This document shows positions 53,388 to 63,296 of a stretch of 64,000 nucleotides of DNA, piece after piece. How positions within the stretch are numbered: position 1 is the stretch's first letter; every line of letters begins with the position of its first letter. The DNA is from Macrococcus epidermidis (lineage in GTDB: Bacteria > Bacillota > Bacilli > Staphylococcales > Staphylococcaceae). The notes below the pieces were generated by a model that saw only the letters and a list, made by a program, of their open reading frames with translations, had not been told where the DNA came from and ran no database searches. Position numbers and translations under genes: made by a program. Where the stretch lies: assembly GCF_003259695.1 (NCBI RefSeq), contig NZ_PZJH01000001.1, positions 496,001 through 560,000 on the forward strand, written 5' to 3'.

Positions 53388-53556
53388 AGAGGGTGAGACA
53401 TAAGTCTTAGCCCTCTTCTGTTTAACAGCTTAAACGGCGGCACAGCAGTTGCCACTACGACAAAAACCGAACAAAAACTATAAATCAAAGAGCGATTTAT
53501 TAGTTTTGTTCGGTTTTTGCTTGTGGCAGAACACTACTGTCCCAGCCTCTTTATTT
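53382..53556. repeat. Long nested palindromic intergenic repeat
   Basis: An 11-bp perfect outer stem (53382-53392 with 53546-53556) encloses an imperfect middle stem (GCAGTTGCC...against GGCAGAACACTACTG) and an inner stem (AAAAACCGAACAAAA, 53462-53476, with 53504-53518). The apex AAATCAAAGAGCGA (53482-53495) is the exact reverse complement of the loop motif at 32653-32666. It fills the space between convergent genes and probably ends transcription from both sides. Confidence 0.8.
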
Positions 53557-53565
53557 TTAAATGTA

Positions 53566-55215
53566 TTACTTATCAAATATTTCATTGTTAATTTTTTCAG
53601 CAATGGTATCAATCTCGTCTGTAATCATTGATACATATAATTTAATTTTAGGTTCAGTTCCAGATGGGCGTAGTGCAATCCATCCTTCTTCAAAGTAGAA
53701 CTTTAATACATTTGCTGGCGGTAATTCTAATTTCGTGATACCTTCTGCGGTAGTGCTTGTCTGCGCTAAGAAATCTTCAGTTTTAATCACTTTATATCCA
53801 GCAATTTCAGAAGGTATATTTTGTCTGTTTTCACTCATGATTGTATCAATCTTGCCTTTACCTTCTTGGCCTTCAAATGTATGTGAGAATAATTTTTCCT
53901 GATAGTTGCCATATTTAGCATATATCTCACTCATTGCATCAACAATTGTTTTACCTTCATTTTTTAGTTCGCTCGCATGTTTAATAATCAATGGAACGAT
54001 TTGTACTGCATCTTTATCACGTACGAAAGGTCCAGCCATATATCCGTAACTTTCTTCATATCCAAAGATATAATTATAATCTTTATTTGCTTCAAAAGAA
54101 GCAATTTTTTCTGCGATAAATTTAAAGCCAGTCAACACATCAAACATTTTCACATTATTTTGTTCTGCAATGACTTTACCTAATTCACTTGTCACAATAG
54201 ACTTTACTGCTGCACGATTTTTAGTGTCTTGTGTTGATTGAATTCTATAATTTAGAAGTAATGCACCAATTTGATTACCATTAAAATAGTGGAATTGTTC
54301 ATCAACTTGAGCAACAATACCCATTCTATCAGCATCTGGATCCGTCGCAATCAGTAAATCAGCGTTGCTTTTTTTAGCATATTCAATGGCCATATCAAAA
54401 GCATCGTGATCTTCCGGGTTTGCAGATTTTACAGAAGAGAAATCTGCATCTGGTACAGCCTGTTCTTTTACGACTTCATATTGTGTGAAGTTCAGTGCAT
54501 CTAAAATCTCAGGCACGATCGGAACGCTTGTCCCATGTAAACTCGTAAATACAACCTTTAAGTCTGAAGCTGGGATACTTTCAACTAAATTAAATACTTC
54601 CTGTTTATATGATTCAATAACGTTTGTTTCTACGTATTCAATTAAACCTTTATTAATTAATTCGTCTTTAGCTTCAGATTGTAAATTGAACACATCATCA
54701 ATCTTATCAATAAATTCACTTACTTTTGCAGCACCTTCTAATGCTAACTGACCGCCATCCGGCCCATAAATCTTGATACCGTTGTATTCTGGAGGATTAT
54801 GACTAGCAGTAATCATCACACCTGCATCTGTTTTAAGGTGTCTTACACAGTAAGAAAGTTCAGGCGTCGTATGATAACGATCAAACATGAATGTTTTCAC
54901 GCCATAACTACCAAGTACGCATGCAATCACATCACAAAATTCAGGCGAAAAATGACGTGTATCATAAGCGATAACGACAGTAGCATCCTTTTTCACCTCA
55001 TTTAAATATTTTGCAAGCCCTGTAGCAACTTTTTGAACTGTGTATTTATTTAATCGATTCGGACCTAGACCGATTTTCCCACGGATACCTGCTGTACCGA
55101 ATGCAAGTGCACCGACATAGCCATCTTCTTTTAATGCTTCAGAAGTGGCCGAATAAACTTCTTGTGTAATTAAACTGTTTTCAATATTTGATTCCCATAA
55201 ATCACGAACTGACAT
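53566..55215 (-). CDS. pgcA: Alpha-phosphoglucomutase (phosphohexomutase family)
   Basis: PgcA interconverts glucose-6-phosphate and glucose-1-phosphate, feeding glycogen and cell-surface glycolipid synthesis. The 549-residue protein has the phosphoserine motif TASHNPPEYNGIKIY, the metal site DPDADRMG, the sugar motif GYEESYGYM and the phosphate-binding RPSGTEPKIKLYV. ATG 55215 follows AAGGAGATGG. It is downstream of pulA on the same strand but has its own candidate promoter with a cre-like site. Confidence 0.94.
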   Translation of the reverse strand: MSVRDLWESNIENSLITQEVYSATSEALKEDGYVGALAFGTAGIRGKIGLGPNRLNKYTVQKVATGLAKYLNEVKKDATVVIAYDTRHFSPEFCDVIACVLGSYGVKTFMFDRYHTTPELSYCVRHLKTDAGVMITASHNPPEYNGIKIYGPDGGQLALEGAAKVSEFIDKIDDVFNLQSEAKDELINKGLIEYVETNVIESYKQEVFNLVESIPASDLKVVFTSLHGTSVPIVPEILDALNFTQYEVVKEQAVPDADFSSVKSANPEDHDAFDMAIEYAKKSNADLLIATDPDADRMGIVAQVDEQFHYFNGNQIGALLLNYRIQSTQDTKNRAAVKSIVTSELGKVIAEQNNVKMFDVLTGFKFIAEKIASFEANKDYNYIFGYEESYGYMAGPFVRDKDAVQIVPLIIKHASELKNEGKTIVDAMSEIYAKYGNYQEKLFSHTFEGQEGKGKIDTIMSENRQNIPSEIAGYKVIKTEDFLAQTSTTAEGITKLELPPANVLKFYFEEGWIALRPSGTEPKIKLYVSMITDEIDTIAEKINNEIFDK

Positions 55216-55249
55216 GTGCTTCCATCTCCTTAATAATCATCATATTTTT

Positions 55250-55278
55250 ATTAAAACAGGTAATGATATCGTTTACAA
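55250..55278 (-). promoter_or_regulatory. Candidate pgcA promoter with overlapping cre site
   Basis: On the minus strand TTGTAA (55278-55273) and TTTAAT (55255-55250) are 17 bp apart. TTGTAAACGATATCA (55278-55264) fits all fixed positions of the CcpA cre consensus WTGNAANCGNWNNCW and overlaps the -35, a position expected to give repression. Confidence 0.6.
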
Positions 55279-55300
55279 TTAATTTCTATTGGACTTTTCC

Positions 55301-57376
55301 CTATAATTTCTTTTTTAATACAACATATTCAAAAGGACTGAGGTCGTAAAAGTTTTTAATTGCAATGTCCTCATTATAGTTCGAAAGGATGACTTTAAAT
55401 TCACCCATTCTTGGTAGGTTGACGATGTGATGTAATGGTGTTGGATTAAAAAGTAAAATGAGTTCGGACTTTGAATCAAATAATAAAATACCGAGCAAAG
55501 GATGTTCTAATTCAAATGGTATAATGCGTTTATTGATTTTATCGATATTTTTAGATCTAAAAATGCGATGTTCATTTCTAATTTGAATGGCTCTTTTTAT
55601 CAGATTGATATCTTTTTTGTATTTTATGCGTCGATTCCAGTCAATACGGTTGATGAAGTCACTTAAATTATACGTATTTCCATGGCCATATTTAGTTCTG
55701 TAAAATTCCTGGCCGGCATGAAGAAACGGAGTACCCAGTGATAAAATTGTAAAGACGGTTGCTAACTGATGGATCATATTTTTTTCTGCTAAAGATTTGT
55801 TACTTGTATAGTTGATGCGATCAAATAATGTATGATTATCATGAACTTCTACATAGTTCACAGTTTGGTTCACAGGTAACTCGCCTTTGCGTCCAATAAA
55901 TATATTGAACATTTTTTCATAATACCTGCCACCACCATTAAAATATCCTCGATCCATCAAATTAAAGTTATTACCTTTTAATGTATCTCTAAAATAATCA
56001 TTGAAAAAATGTATCTCTGGAAGTTTATATGCGTTTTCGTGTGTTGTTTTAAGTTCTTTCGGAAGTGCTGTAGCGAGATCCCAGCCTTCACCAAGTAAAA
56101 ATGCATTTGGATTATCCTGCATGACAACAGATTTAATTTCATGCATAGTATCAATATCAATCGTTCCCATTAAATCAAATCGAAACCCATCAATTTTAAA
56201 TTCATGGATGTAGTATTTAATCGTATCAACAAAGAACTTACGCATCATTATACGTTCTGTCTTTGTGTCATTACCGACGCCTGTTCCGTTACTTAATATA
56301 CCGTCCTCATGATATCTAAAGTAATATCCTGGCACGAGTTTATCAAAACTTGAATTCGGCATATAGAATACATGGTTAAATACTACGTCTAAAATGACGC
56401 CAATACCTTTTTCATGAAATGCATGGACAACATGTTTTAATTCCTGAATTCTTTTTGCGGCATTAGTAGGTTGTATTGAATAACTGCCATCGATTGTCTG
56501 AAAATATTCAGGATCATAGCCCCAGTTATATGCTTTTTCAAATTCCACATCGTCAACACGCGCAAAATCATTGATAGGTAATAATTCTACATGCGTAATA
56601 CCTAATTGAGTCAAGTAATCAAACCCTGTTGATTCACCTGTTGCAGTCGTTGTATGGGGTTCGACTAATCCAAGTAATTTACCTTTTTTCTCTGGAGAAA
56701 CCCCACTATTAGGATGCATCGTAAAATCTCTTACATGTACTTCATAAATAAGTGCATCTTTCTGCATTGTTTCAGGTCGTGATAGGTCATTGAAACCGTC
56801 GATGTTCGTTTTATTAAAATCGATAACGACAGATTCAGTAGCATTCAATGTCAAACCTTTAGAGTATGGATCATTTACCTGAATCCATTGGTGGTTAATA
56901 TATGCATCATAATGATAACTTTGGAGATGGTAATTTCCATATAAAGTGATACGGTGTGTACCATCTTTTAATTTCTCCATCGTATGACTCTTATCATTAA
57001 TATTGAGCTTAATCACTTTTGCAACTGGCGACCACACTGTAAATGTTGTTTTATTGTCACGAACAATTGCACCAAACTCATGTTCACGGGCATCAAACAT
57101 TTGTTCAAACGTATCCGTTTGGGTAACTTTACCTAAGATTACAGGTATTTTTAACTGTTTGATATGAATAAAAAATTTATCTGAAATATCTATGGGTCTA
57201 TCTGTTTTAAACTTATAGTAAGAATGATTTTCAAAATGATTCGTTTCAATTAAATCGAGATTATGTACAAATTTATTGCTGACAAGTTGAATCGTCTTAA
57301 AATAGTTTTGTGGATTTTCGACTAAATCATAATGTAACGTGATAATCTGAAAATCATCAATATATGCTGTGCTCAT
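55301..57376 (-). CDS. pulA: Type I pullulanase (glycogen/alpha-glucan debranching enzyme)
   Basis: This GH13 enzyme hydrolyses alpha-1,6 branches. The 691-residue protein has no signal peptide, so it acts inside the cell. It has an N-terminal extension of about 105 residues, a CBM48-like domain (FTVWSPVAKVIKLNI), the pullulanase signature YNWGYDPEYF, the catalytic-region motifs GFRFDLMG and LLGEGWDL, and VEVHDNHTLFDRI. ATG 57376 follows AGGAGGTT. It is divergent from glgB and upstream of pgcA. Confidence 0.93.
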   Translation of the reverse strand: MSTAYIDDFQIITLHYDLVENPQNYFKTIQLVSNKFVHNLDLIETNHFENHSYYKFKTDRPIDISDKFFIHIKQLKIPVILGKVTQTDTFEQMFDAREHEFGAIVRDNKTTFTVWSPVAKVIKLNINDKSHTMEKLKDGTHRITLYGNYHLQSYHYDAYINHQWIQVNDPYSKGLTLNATESVVIDFNKTNIDGFNDLSRPETMQKDALIYEVHVRDFTMHPNSGVSPEKKGKLLGLVEPHTTTATGESTGFDYLTQLGITHVELLPINDFARVDDVEFEKAYNWGYDPEYFQTIDGSYSIQPTNAAKRIQELKHVVHAFHEKGIGVILDVVFNHVFYMPNSSFDKLVPGYYFRYHEDGILSNGTGVGNDTKTERIMMRKFFVDTIKYYIHEFKIDGFRFDLMGTIDIDTMHEIKSVVMQDNPNAFLLGEGWDLATALPKELKTTHENAYKLPEIHFFNDYFRDTLKGNNFNLMDRGYFNGGGRYYEKMFNIFIGRKGELPVNQTVNYVEVHDNHTLFDRINYTSNKSLAEKNMIHQLATVFTILSLGTPFLHAGQEFYRTKYGHGNTYNLSDFINRIDWNRRIKYKKDINLIKRAIQIRNEHRIFRSKNIDKINKRIIPFELEHPLLGILLFDSKSELILLFNPTPLHHIVNLPRMGEFKVILSNYNEDIAIKNFYDLSPFEYVVLKKKL

Positions 57377-57396
57377 AACAACCTCCTGATACGATT

Positions 57397-57597
57397 ATTA
57401 TATCGAGTTTTTCAGATATTAGTAAATAAAATGATATTATTATTAAAATTATGATGACAGATGTATACTAATAATATATAAGCATTTGTGTTATAAATTT
57501 TATTATGGTTAACGCCATACAAGTTAACACGATTGTAATGATTTCTTTGGGTTAATTTACACTAATTGACGTAATATTTACAAAATTATCATATAAT
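57397..57597. promoter_or_regulatory. Divergent control region pulA / glgB
   Basis: On the minus strand a perfect TATAAT (57402-57397) precedes pulA, with only a weak TTACTA at 17 bp. On the plus strand TATAAT (57592-57597) precedes glgB, with TTGACG (57566-57571) at a long 20-bp spacing. Between them GTTAAC occurs at 57508-57513 and 57523-57528 (15-bp period), with GTTAAT at 57551-57556. No perfect cre is visible here. Confidence 0.45.
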
Positions 57598-57633
57598 AAA
57601 AGATAGAGAATAGAAGCGGTAAGGGGTGAGGGC

Positions 57634-59553
57634 ATGATAACAGATTTAGACAAATATTTATTTCACCAGGGAACACACTATCAATCTTATTCGTTTTTAG
57701 GTGCACATTATAAACCGGAGACTAAAGAAACGACATTTAGTGTCTGGGCACCAAATGCTTTAGAAGTATCAGTTGCATTAGATGAAAATAATTGGACAGG
57801 GAATCATTTTAATCTAACTCGAGTTGAGGATAGTGGTATTTATTCAGGAACGTTCAAAGTACAGGAGAATACCGCATATAAATACAAAATAACACCTCGG
57901 AATGGAGAACCGTTTTTAAAATCGGATCCTTATGCATTTTATGCAGAGAAACGACCACTTACAGCTTCAATCGTTCGTGATATTGATTATAATTGGCAGG
58001 ATGAGCAATGGATGAATAAACGTAAGCAATATAATCATCTATCTTCTCCGATGAATATTTATGAAGTACATCTCGGAACATGGAAAAAGCATAATGTTGA
58101 GCGAACACCAGAAGATACGATAGATACTTATACCGATAAAACGCACTTTTCATATATTGAAATGGCAGAAAAGCTCGTTCCATATTTAGTTAAAATGGGT
58201 TATACACATGTTGAACTGATGCCGATAACTGAACATCCTTTTGATTTAAGCTGGGGCTATCAGGTAACTGGATATTATGCACCGACTTCAAGATTTGGCA
58301 CACCTCAGGATTTTAAATATTTTATCGATCAATGTCACCAGCATAATATCGGTGTCATTCTTGATTGGGTACCCGCACACTTTTGTAAGGATGAACATGG
58401 ATTACGCATGTTTGATGGTACACCATTATTTGAATATCAGGATATGTACCGCGCTGAAAAGCGTAGTTGGGGCACATTAACTTTTGATTTTGGTCGTACA
58501 GAAGTTCAGAGCTTTTTAATTTCAAATGCTATTTTCTGGTTGACGGAATATCATATTGATGGTTTAAGAGTTGATGCAGTGCATAGTATGACAGACCTCA
58601 ATTTTGAGAACCATGAAGATCATGAAAAGATTTATAACGATGAAGGAACAAATGAACATAAAGAAGCGGTAGCTTTTATAAAGAAATTAAATGATGAAAT
58701 CCATAAAGCTGTACCACATGCAATTATGATAGCAGAAGATTCTTCAGATATTACGTCTATTACAACACCAGTTAAAGATGGCGGATTTGGGTTTGATTAT
58801 AAATGGGATCTCGGATTTATGCATGACACATTAGATTATTTAAAAGTAGCTCCGGAAGACAGACAAAGCCATCATAATCATCTCAATTTTCCGATGATGT
58901 ATCGATATAATGAACATTATATATTGCCTTTTTCACATGATGAAGTTGTTCATGGTAAATTATCAATGCTTGATAAAATGCCAGGTGACGAATGGAGAAA
59001 GTTTGCACAATATAGATTATTGTATGGCTATCAATTGACACAACCAGGAAAGAAACTAAATTTTATGGGTAGTGAAATAGGAATGTATGCTGAATGGAAA
59101 GATAAAGAACAAGTTGACTGGTTCCTGCTCGATTATCCGGTACATAGCGGCTTACAACGTTTCATAAAAGATTTTAATAAATTGTATTTAAGAGAAAAAG
59201 CATTATTTGAACAGGATTATAGTCACGATGGTTTCCAATGGATTGATGCAGATAATAATGAGCAGCGATTATTAAGTTATATCCGTCGAGCAAAAGATGG
59301 TACTGAACTCATCGTACTATTAAATTTCTCACCTGAAGTGTATTATGATTTCAAAGTTGGTGTGTCACAACCAGGAAAATATCGTGAGTTATTTAATTCA
59401 GATGCTAAGCAATATGGCGGATCAAATCAGATAATATCAAAATATTTATTTAGTAATCCAAACCCTATGCATGGTTTAAATCATTCGATACAAGGGAAAA
59501 TACCACCATTAGGTTTTGTTATTTATAAGAAAGTTAAAGAGCGAAAAAATTAA
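57634..59553 (+). CDS. glgB: 1,4-alpha-glucan branching enzyme
   Basis: GlgB makes alpha-1,6 branches in glycogen. The 639-residue GH13 protein has an N-terminal CBM48 domain (TTFSVWAPNALEVSVALD), the branching-enzyme motif YEVHLGTWKKH, and the catalytic DGLRVDAVHSM (nucleophile Asp near 313). IMIAEDSSD (acid Glu near 367) and FSHDEVVHGK follow. ATG 57634 follows AAGGGGTGAGGG. It is the first gene of glgB-C-D-A-P. Confidence 0.96.
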   Translation: MITDLDKYLFHQGTHYQSYSFLGAHYKPETKETTFSVWAPNALEVSVALDENNWTGNHFNLTRVEDSGIYSGTFKVQENTAYKYKITPRNGEPFLKSDPYAFYAEKRPLTASIVRDIDYNWQDEQWMNKRKQYNHLSSPMNIYEVHLGTWKKHNVERTPEDTIDTYTDKTHFSYIEMAEKLVPYLVKMGYTHVELMPITEHPFDLSWGYQVTGYYAPTSRFGTPQDFKYFIDQCHQHNIGVILDWVPAHFCKDEHGLRMFDGTPLFEYQDMYRAEKRSWGTLTFDFGRTEVQSFLISNAIFWLTEYHIDGLRVDAVHSMTDLNFENHEDHEKIYNDEGTNEHKEAVAFIKKLNDEIHKAVPHAIMIAEDSSDITSITTPVKDGGFGFDYKWDLGFMHDTLDYLKVAPEDRQSHHNHLNFPMMYRYNEHYILPFSHDEVVHGKLSMLDKMPGDEWRKFAQYRLLYGYQLTQPGKKLNFMGSEIGMYAEWKDKEQVDWFLLDYPVHSGLQRFIKDFNKLYLREKALFEQDYSHDGFQWIDADNNEQRLLSYIRRAKDGTELIVLLNFSPEVYYDFKVGVSQPGKYRELFNSDAKQYGGSNQIISKYLFSNPNPMHGLNHSIQGKIPPLGFVIYKKVKERKN

Positions 59554-59613
59554 TCTAAGTAAAGGATTTTTTGCAAGAAAACTATAAATAATTTAAGAAT
59601 AGGGGATTTCAAA

Positions 59614-60762
59614 ATGGCTAAAGAAATTGTTGGTATGTTATTAGCAGGTGGTAAAGGTACAAGGTTAGGTCAATTAACAAAAAATGTGGCAAAACCAGCA
59701 GTACCTTTCGGGGGGAAATATAGAATCATTGATTTTACATTAAGTAATTTAACGAACTCAAATATTAATACAGTAGGTGTACTCGTGCAATATGCACCTT
59801 TAATGTTAAATCGCCATATTGGTATGGGTAAACCTTGGTCTCTTGATAAACTTGATGGTGGCGTTACAGTTCTTGCACCGTTTGCTAATCAGACTGGTGC
59901 TTCATGGTTTGAAGGAACAGCTGATGCAATTACAAAAAATATTCATTTTATCGATCAATATGATCCGGAATATTTATTAATATTATCAGGAGATCATATT
60001 TATCAAATGGACTATCAGGCAATGCTTGATCATCATAAAGAAAAGAATGCAGACGCGACGATTTCTGTAATCGAAGTACCTTTTGAAGAAGCAAGTCGAT
60101 TCGGTATTTTAAACACGGAAGATGATCTTAAAATTTATGAGTTTGATGAGAAACCAGCAGTTCCTAAAAATAATCTAGCTTCTATGGGCATTTATATCTT
60201 TAACTGGAAAGTATTACGTGAATATTTAGTTGAAGATGAAAAAGATACACAATCTGAACATGATTTCGGGAATGATATCATTCCAAAAATGTTAGCGGAT
60301 AATAAATTATTATATGCTTATCGTTTTGATGGATACTGGAAAGATGTAGGGACAATTCAGTCTTATTGGGAAGCTAATATGGATTTATTAAATGAAGATT
60401 TATCTGAATTATTAAATAGTAAAACATGGCCAACATTTTCTCATGAAGCTAATTTACCACCTCAATTTATCGGTAGTGAGGCTAATATAACTGATTCATT
60501 AATTTGTCCTGGATCTTTTATCTTTGGTCACGTTGAACACTCCGTTTTATTTAGTGAAGTAACGGTTGGTAATGGTACTTTCATTAAAGACTCTATTATT
60601 CACCCTAAAACAGTAATCGGTGAAAACTGTAAAATTGATAAGGCGATTATCATGGATAAAATAAATATTCCTGATGGCACTGTAATAGATGGCAATACTA
60701 GTGAAGAACCAATTGTAGTTGGACCAGATAATTTAAGCAAGTTCACAGGGGGTACGAAATAA
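59614..60762 (+). CDS. glgC: Glucose-1-phosphate adenylyltransferase, catalytic subunit
   Basis: GlgC makes ADP-glucose from glucose-1-phosphate and ATP, the regulated step of glycogen synthesis. The 382-residue protein has the nucleotide loop [29 protein letters not shown], the catalytic [11 protein letters not shown] and a C-terminal left-handed beta-helix. ATG 59614 follows AGGGGA. Its stop overlaps glgD by one base. Confidence 0.96.
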   Translation: MAKEIVGMLLAGGKGTRLGQLTKNVAKPAVPFGGKYRIIDFTLSNLTNSNINTVGVLVQYAPLMLNRHIGMGKPWSLDKLDGGVTVLAPFANQTGASWFEGTADAITKNIHFIDQYDPEYLLILSGDHIYQMDYQAMLDHHKEKNADATISVIEVPFEEASRFGILNTEDDLKIYEFDEKPAVPKNNLASMGIYIFNWKVLREYLVEDEKDTQSEHDFGNDIIPKMLADNKLLYAYRFDGYWKDVGTIQSYWEANMDLLNEDLSELLNSKTWPTFSHEANLPPQFIGSEANITDSLICPGSFIFGHVEHSVLFSEVTVGNGTFIKDSIIHPKTVIGENCKIDKAIIMDKINIPDGTVIDGNTSEEPIVVGPDNLSKFTGGTK

Positions 60763-61865
60763 TGAGATCATTAATGGGATTAATCAATATCGAAAATGAA
60801 CATGATTTTTTAGAAGAATTAACTTATTTTAGAAATGGTGCAAGTGTTCCATTTGCAGGACGTTATCGTCTTGTAGATTTTAGTTTATCGAATATGGTAA
60901 ATAGCGGTGCAAATGAAGTTGCTCTATTTGTTAATCAGAAATATCGTTCATTAATGGATCATCTGGAAAATGGTGATAACTTTGGATTAGATGATAGACA
61001 ATCTCGTTTATTCGTTTTACCTCCTGATTGGCATGATCCGACAGATATTTCTCGTGGTGACTTGCGTCATTTCCATAATAACCGTGATTTCTTTACAAGA
61101 TCAAAAGCAACAGATGTTATTATTTCAGGGTCACAATTTATTGCCAATACGGATTATAAAGAAGCTTTTAAACATCATATTGAAAGTGATGCTGATATTA
61201 CACTGATTACAGAACAAAAAGAGCACTTGGAAGAAATGCATCAACCATTGTTACGCGTCAATACAGATGGCGATCGTGTTACATTTTTAAATCATGATCA
61301 GGAAAATCATCATATTTTTACAGGTACTTATATCGTGAAGAAAGATAAATTGTTTGAAATTATGGATTTCTGTATTCAAAATTATAAAGATAGTTTCTTT
61401 GTTCAAGGTATTCAGGAACGTATGCATGAATTAAATATTATGTTTTTTGATATTGAAGAGACAACGATGTATATCAATTCTTTAAAAGCATTTTACAAGT
61501 GTAATCTTGATATTTTAGATCCTGATAAATATAAGAAAATATTTATGAAAGAAAACCGTATCAAAACTAAGATTTCTAATCAACCACCTACAAAGTATAA
61601 AGATGGCTGTATCGTTAAAAATTCAACTGTTGCTAACGGGTGTGTGATTGAAGGCCATGTTGAAAATAGTATCTTATATCGTGGTGTAGAAGTTGAAAAA
61701 GGTGCAGTGATTAAAAATTCAATTATAATGACAAATTGCTGCATTCATAAAGATGCTTACATTGAAAATGTAATACTTGATAAGGATGTTACGGTTAATG
61801 AACATCAAAAGTTAATTGGATCGACAGATAAACCATTTGTAGTTGCCAAACGACAAACAATTTAA
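60762..61865 (+). CDS. glgD: GlgD, non-catalytic ADP-glucose pyrophosphorylase subunit
   Basis: GlgD pairs with GlgC in Firmicutes and raises its activity. The 367-residue protein keeps the overall fold (FAGRYRLVDFSLSNM, C-terminal beta-helix repeats) but lacks the catalytic signatures. The GGKGTRL loop is replaced by GLINIENEHDF, and SGDHIY by SGSQFI, which removes the catalytic aspartate. It is translationally coupled to glgC, consistent with a heteromer. Confidence 0.94.
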   Translation: MRSLMGLINIENEHDFLEELTYFRNGASVPFAGRYRLVDFSLSNMVNSGANEVALFVNQKYRSLMDHLENGDNFGLDDRQSRLFVLPPDWHDPTDISRGDLRHFHNNRDFFTRSKATDVIISGSQFIANTDYKEAFKHHIESDADITLITEQKEHLEEMHQPLLRVNTDGDRVTFLNHDQENHHIFTGTYIVKKDKLFEIMDFCIQNYKDSFFVQGIQERMHELNIMFFDIEETTMYINSLKAFYKCNLDILDPDKYKKIFMKENRIKTKISNQPPTKYKDGCIVKNSTVANGCVIEGHVENSILYRGVEVEKGAVIKNSIIMTNCCIHKDAYIENVILDKDVTVNEHQKLIGSTDKPFVVAKRQTI

Positions 61866-61885
61866 CAGAAAGTTGGAAGATAATA

Positions 61886-63286
61886 ATGAAAAAAGTATTG
61901 TTTGTGGCCTCAGAATGTACACCATTCTTTAAATCTGGAGGACTTGCCGATGTAATTGGTAGTCTTCCAAAATATTTAAATCAAACGAATCAATGTGAAG
62001 TTCGTGTCATTTTACCGATGTATGCAAGCTTGAAAAAAGAGTATCGAGATATGCTAGAAGAAGAAATGGTTTACCAGACACCTGTTGGCTGGCGTTTTCA
62101 ATATACACGTATCTTATCTTTAGAATTAGAAGGCATTAAGTATTACTTTGTTGATAATTTACAGTATTTCGGTCGTGATGGTATGTATGGATATGAAGAT
62201 GACTGTGAAAGATTTGTATTCTTTTCAAATGCAGTAATAGAATTTATGTATCGCAGTGATTATAAACCTGATGTATTACACGGACATGACTGGCAAGCAG
62301 GTGCAGCTGTAGCAATTTGTAACATTAAACGACCGGTAGAAGGTATTAAGACTGTCTTTACCATCCATAATATTAAATATCAAGGTTTGCTGATGTACGA
62401 CGCTTTTGAAGATGTGTTTAACTTAGATAGAACACATTTTGCAGGCTTTGAATGGAACGGCATGTTAAATTTACTTAAAGCTGGTATCTTCCATGCAGAT
62501 AAGATTACAACGGTTTCTCCAAGCTATGCTGATGAAATAAAGACACCTTATTACGGAGAAGGTTTAGAAGATTTGCTGAATATGCGTCACCATGATTTAA
62601 TAGGTATTGTGAATGGCATTGATGTTGATGATTATCATTCAATGAAAGATCCGTCAATACCGGTTAATTTCAAAAGTTCAATTCCTAAAAAACAAGAGAA
62701 TAAGACAATTTTACAAGAGAAAATTAATTTACCAGTCAATAAAGATATCCCTATGTACGCGGTTATTACAAGAATGGTTGAACAAAAGGGACTCGATCTT
62801 GTTATGCGTATATTAGAAGAATTTGTTCAGCAAGATGTTCAAATTGTTATTTTAGGTAATGGTGATTATCGATATGAACAATATTTCCATTATTTAAGCG
62901 ATAAGTATCCTGATAAGGTGAGTTTACATCTTGGATTTAATGAAGCATTTTCAAGAGAAATTTATGCTGCAAGTGATTTCTTTATTATGCCATCATTATT
63001 CGAACCATGTGGGTTAAGTCAGTTGATAGCACTTCAGTATAAATCAATACCAATCGTTAGAGAAACAGGTGGATTAAAAGATACTGTTATGCCATTTAAT
63101 TATGTGACACATGAGGGTACTGGTTTAAGTTTCGCTAATTATAATGCACATGAATTACTGGACCGCTTATATGCTTCATTAGCAATCTATAGAAATAAAG
63201 AAGAGTACAAATCATTAATTAAGAATATTGCCAAAGTAAATCATAGCTGGGATGCTTCAGCTCAAAAATATATAGAGATCTATTAA
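61886..63286 (+). CDS. glgA: Glycogen synthase (ADP-glucose type)
   Basis: GlgA adds glucose from ADP-glucose to growing alpha-1,4 chains. The 466-residue GT5 protein has the N-terminal KSGGLADVIGSLPKYL (Lys16), VLHGHDWQAGAA, FTIHNIKYQG, and the C-terminal domain with ITRMVEQKGLDL and the FEPCGLSQLIALQY motif. ATG 61886 follows a weak ribosome site. glgP starts 11 bases after its stop codon. Confidence 0.96.
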   Translation: MKKVLFVASECTPFFKSGGLADVIGSLPKYLNQTNQCEVRVILPMYASLKKEYRDMLEEEMVYQTPVGWRFQYTRILSLELEGIKYYFVDNLQYFGRDGMYGYEDDCERFVFFSNAVIEFMYRSDYKPDVLHGHDWQAGAAVAICNIKRPVEGIKTVFTIHNIKYQGLLMYDAFEDVFNLDRTHFAGFEWNGMLNLLKAGIFHADKITTVSPSYADEIKTPYYGEGLEDLLNMRHHDLIGIVNGIDVDDYHSMKDPSIPVNFKSSIPKKQENKTILQEKINLPVNKDIPMYAVITRMVEQKGLDLVMRILEEFVQQDVQIVILGNGDYRYEQYFHYLSDKYPDKVSLHLGFNEAFSREIYAASDFFIMPSLFEPCGLSQLIALQYKSIPIVRETGGLKDTVMPFNYVTHEGTGLSFANYNAHELLDRLYASLAIYRNKEEYKSLIKNIAKVNHSWDASAQKYIEIY

Positions 63287-63296
63287 GGAGACTTCA

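Noticed and set aside
53382-53556. Insertion sequence or IS remnant at the large palindrome
   Set aside because: No transposase fragment or target duplication can be seen; nested stems fit a terminator-like repeat better.
57508-57556. CRISPR-like or attachment-site repeats
   Set aside because: Only two exact 6-bp copies and one variant with irregular spacing; no cas or integrase genes in the window.
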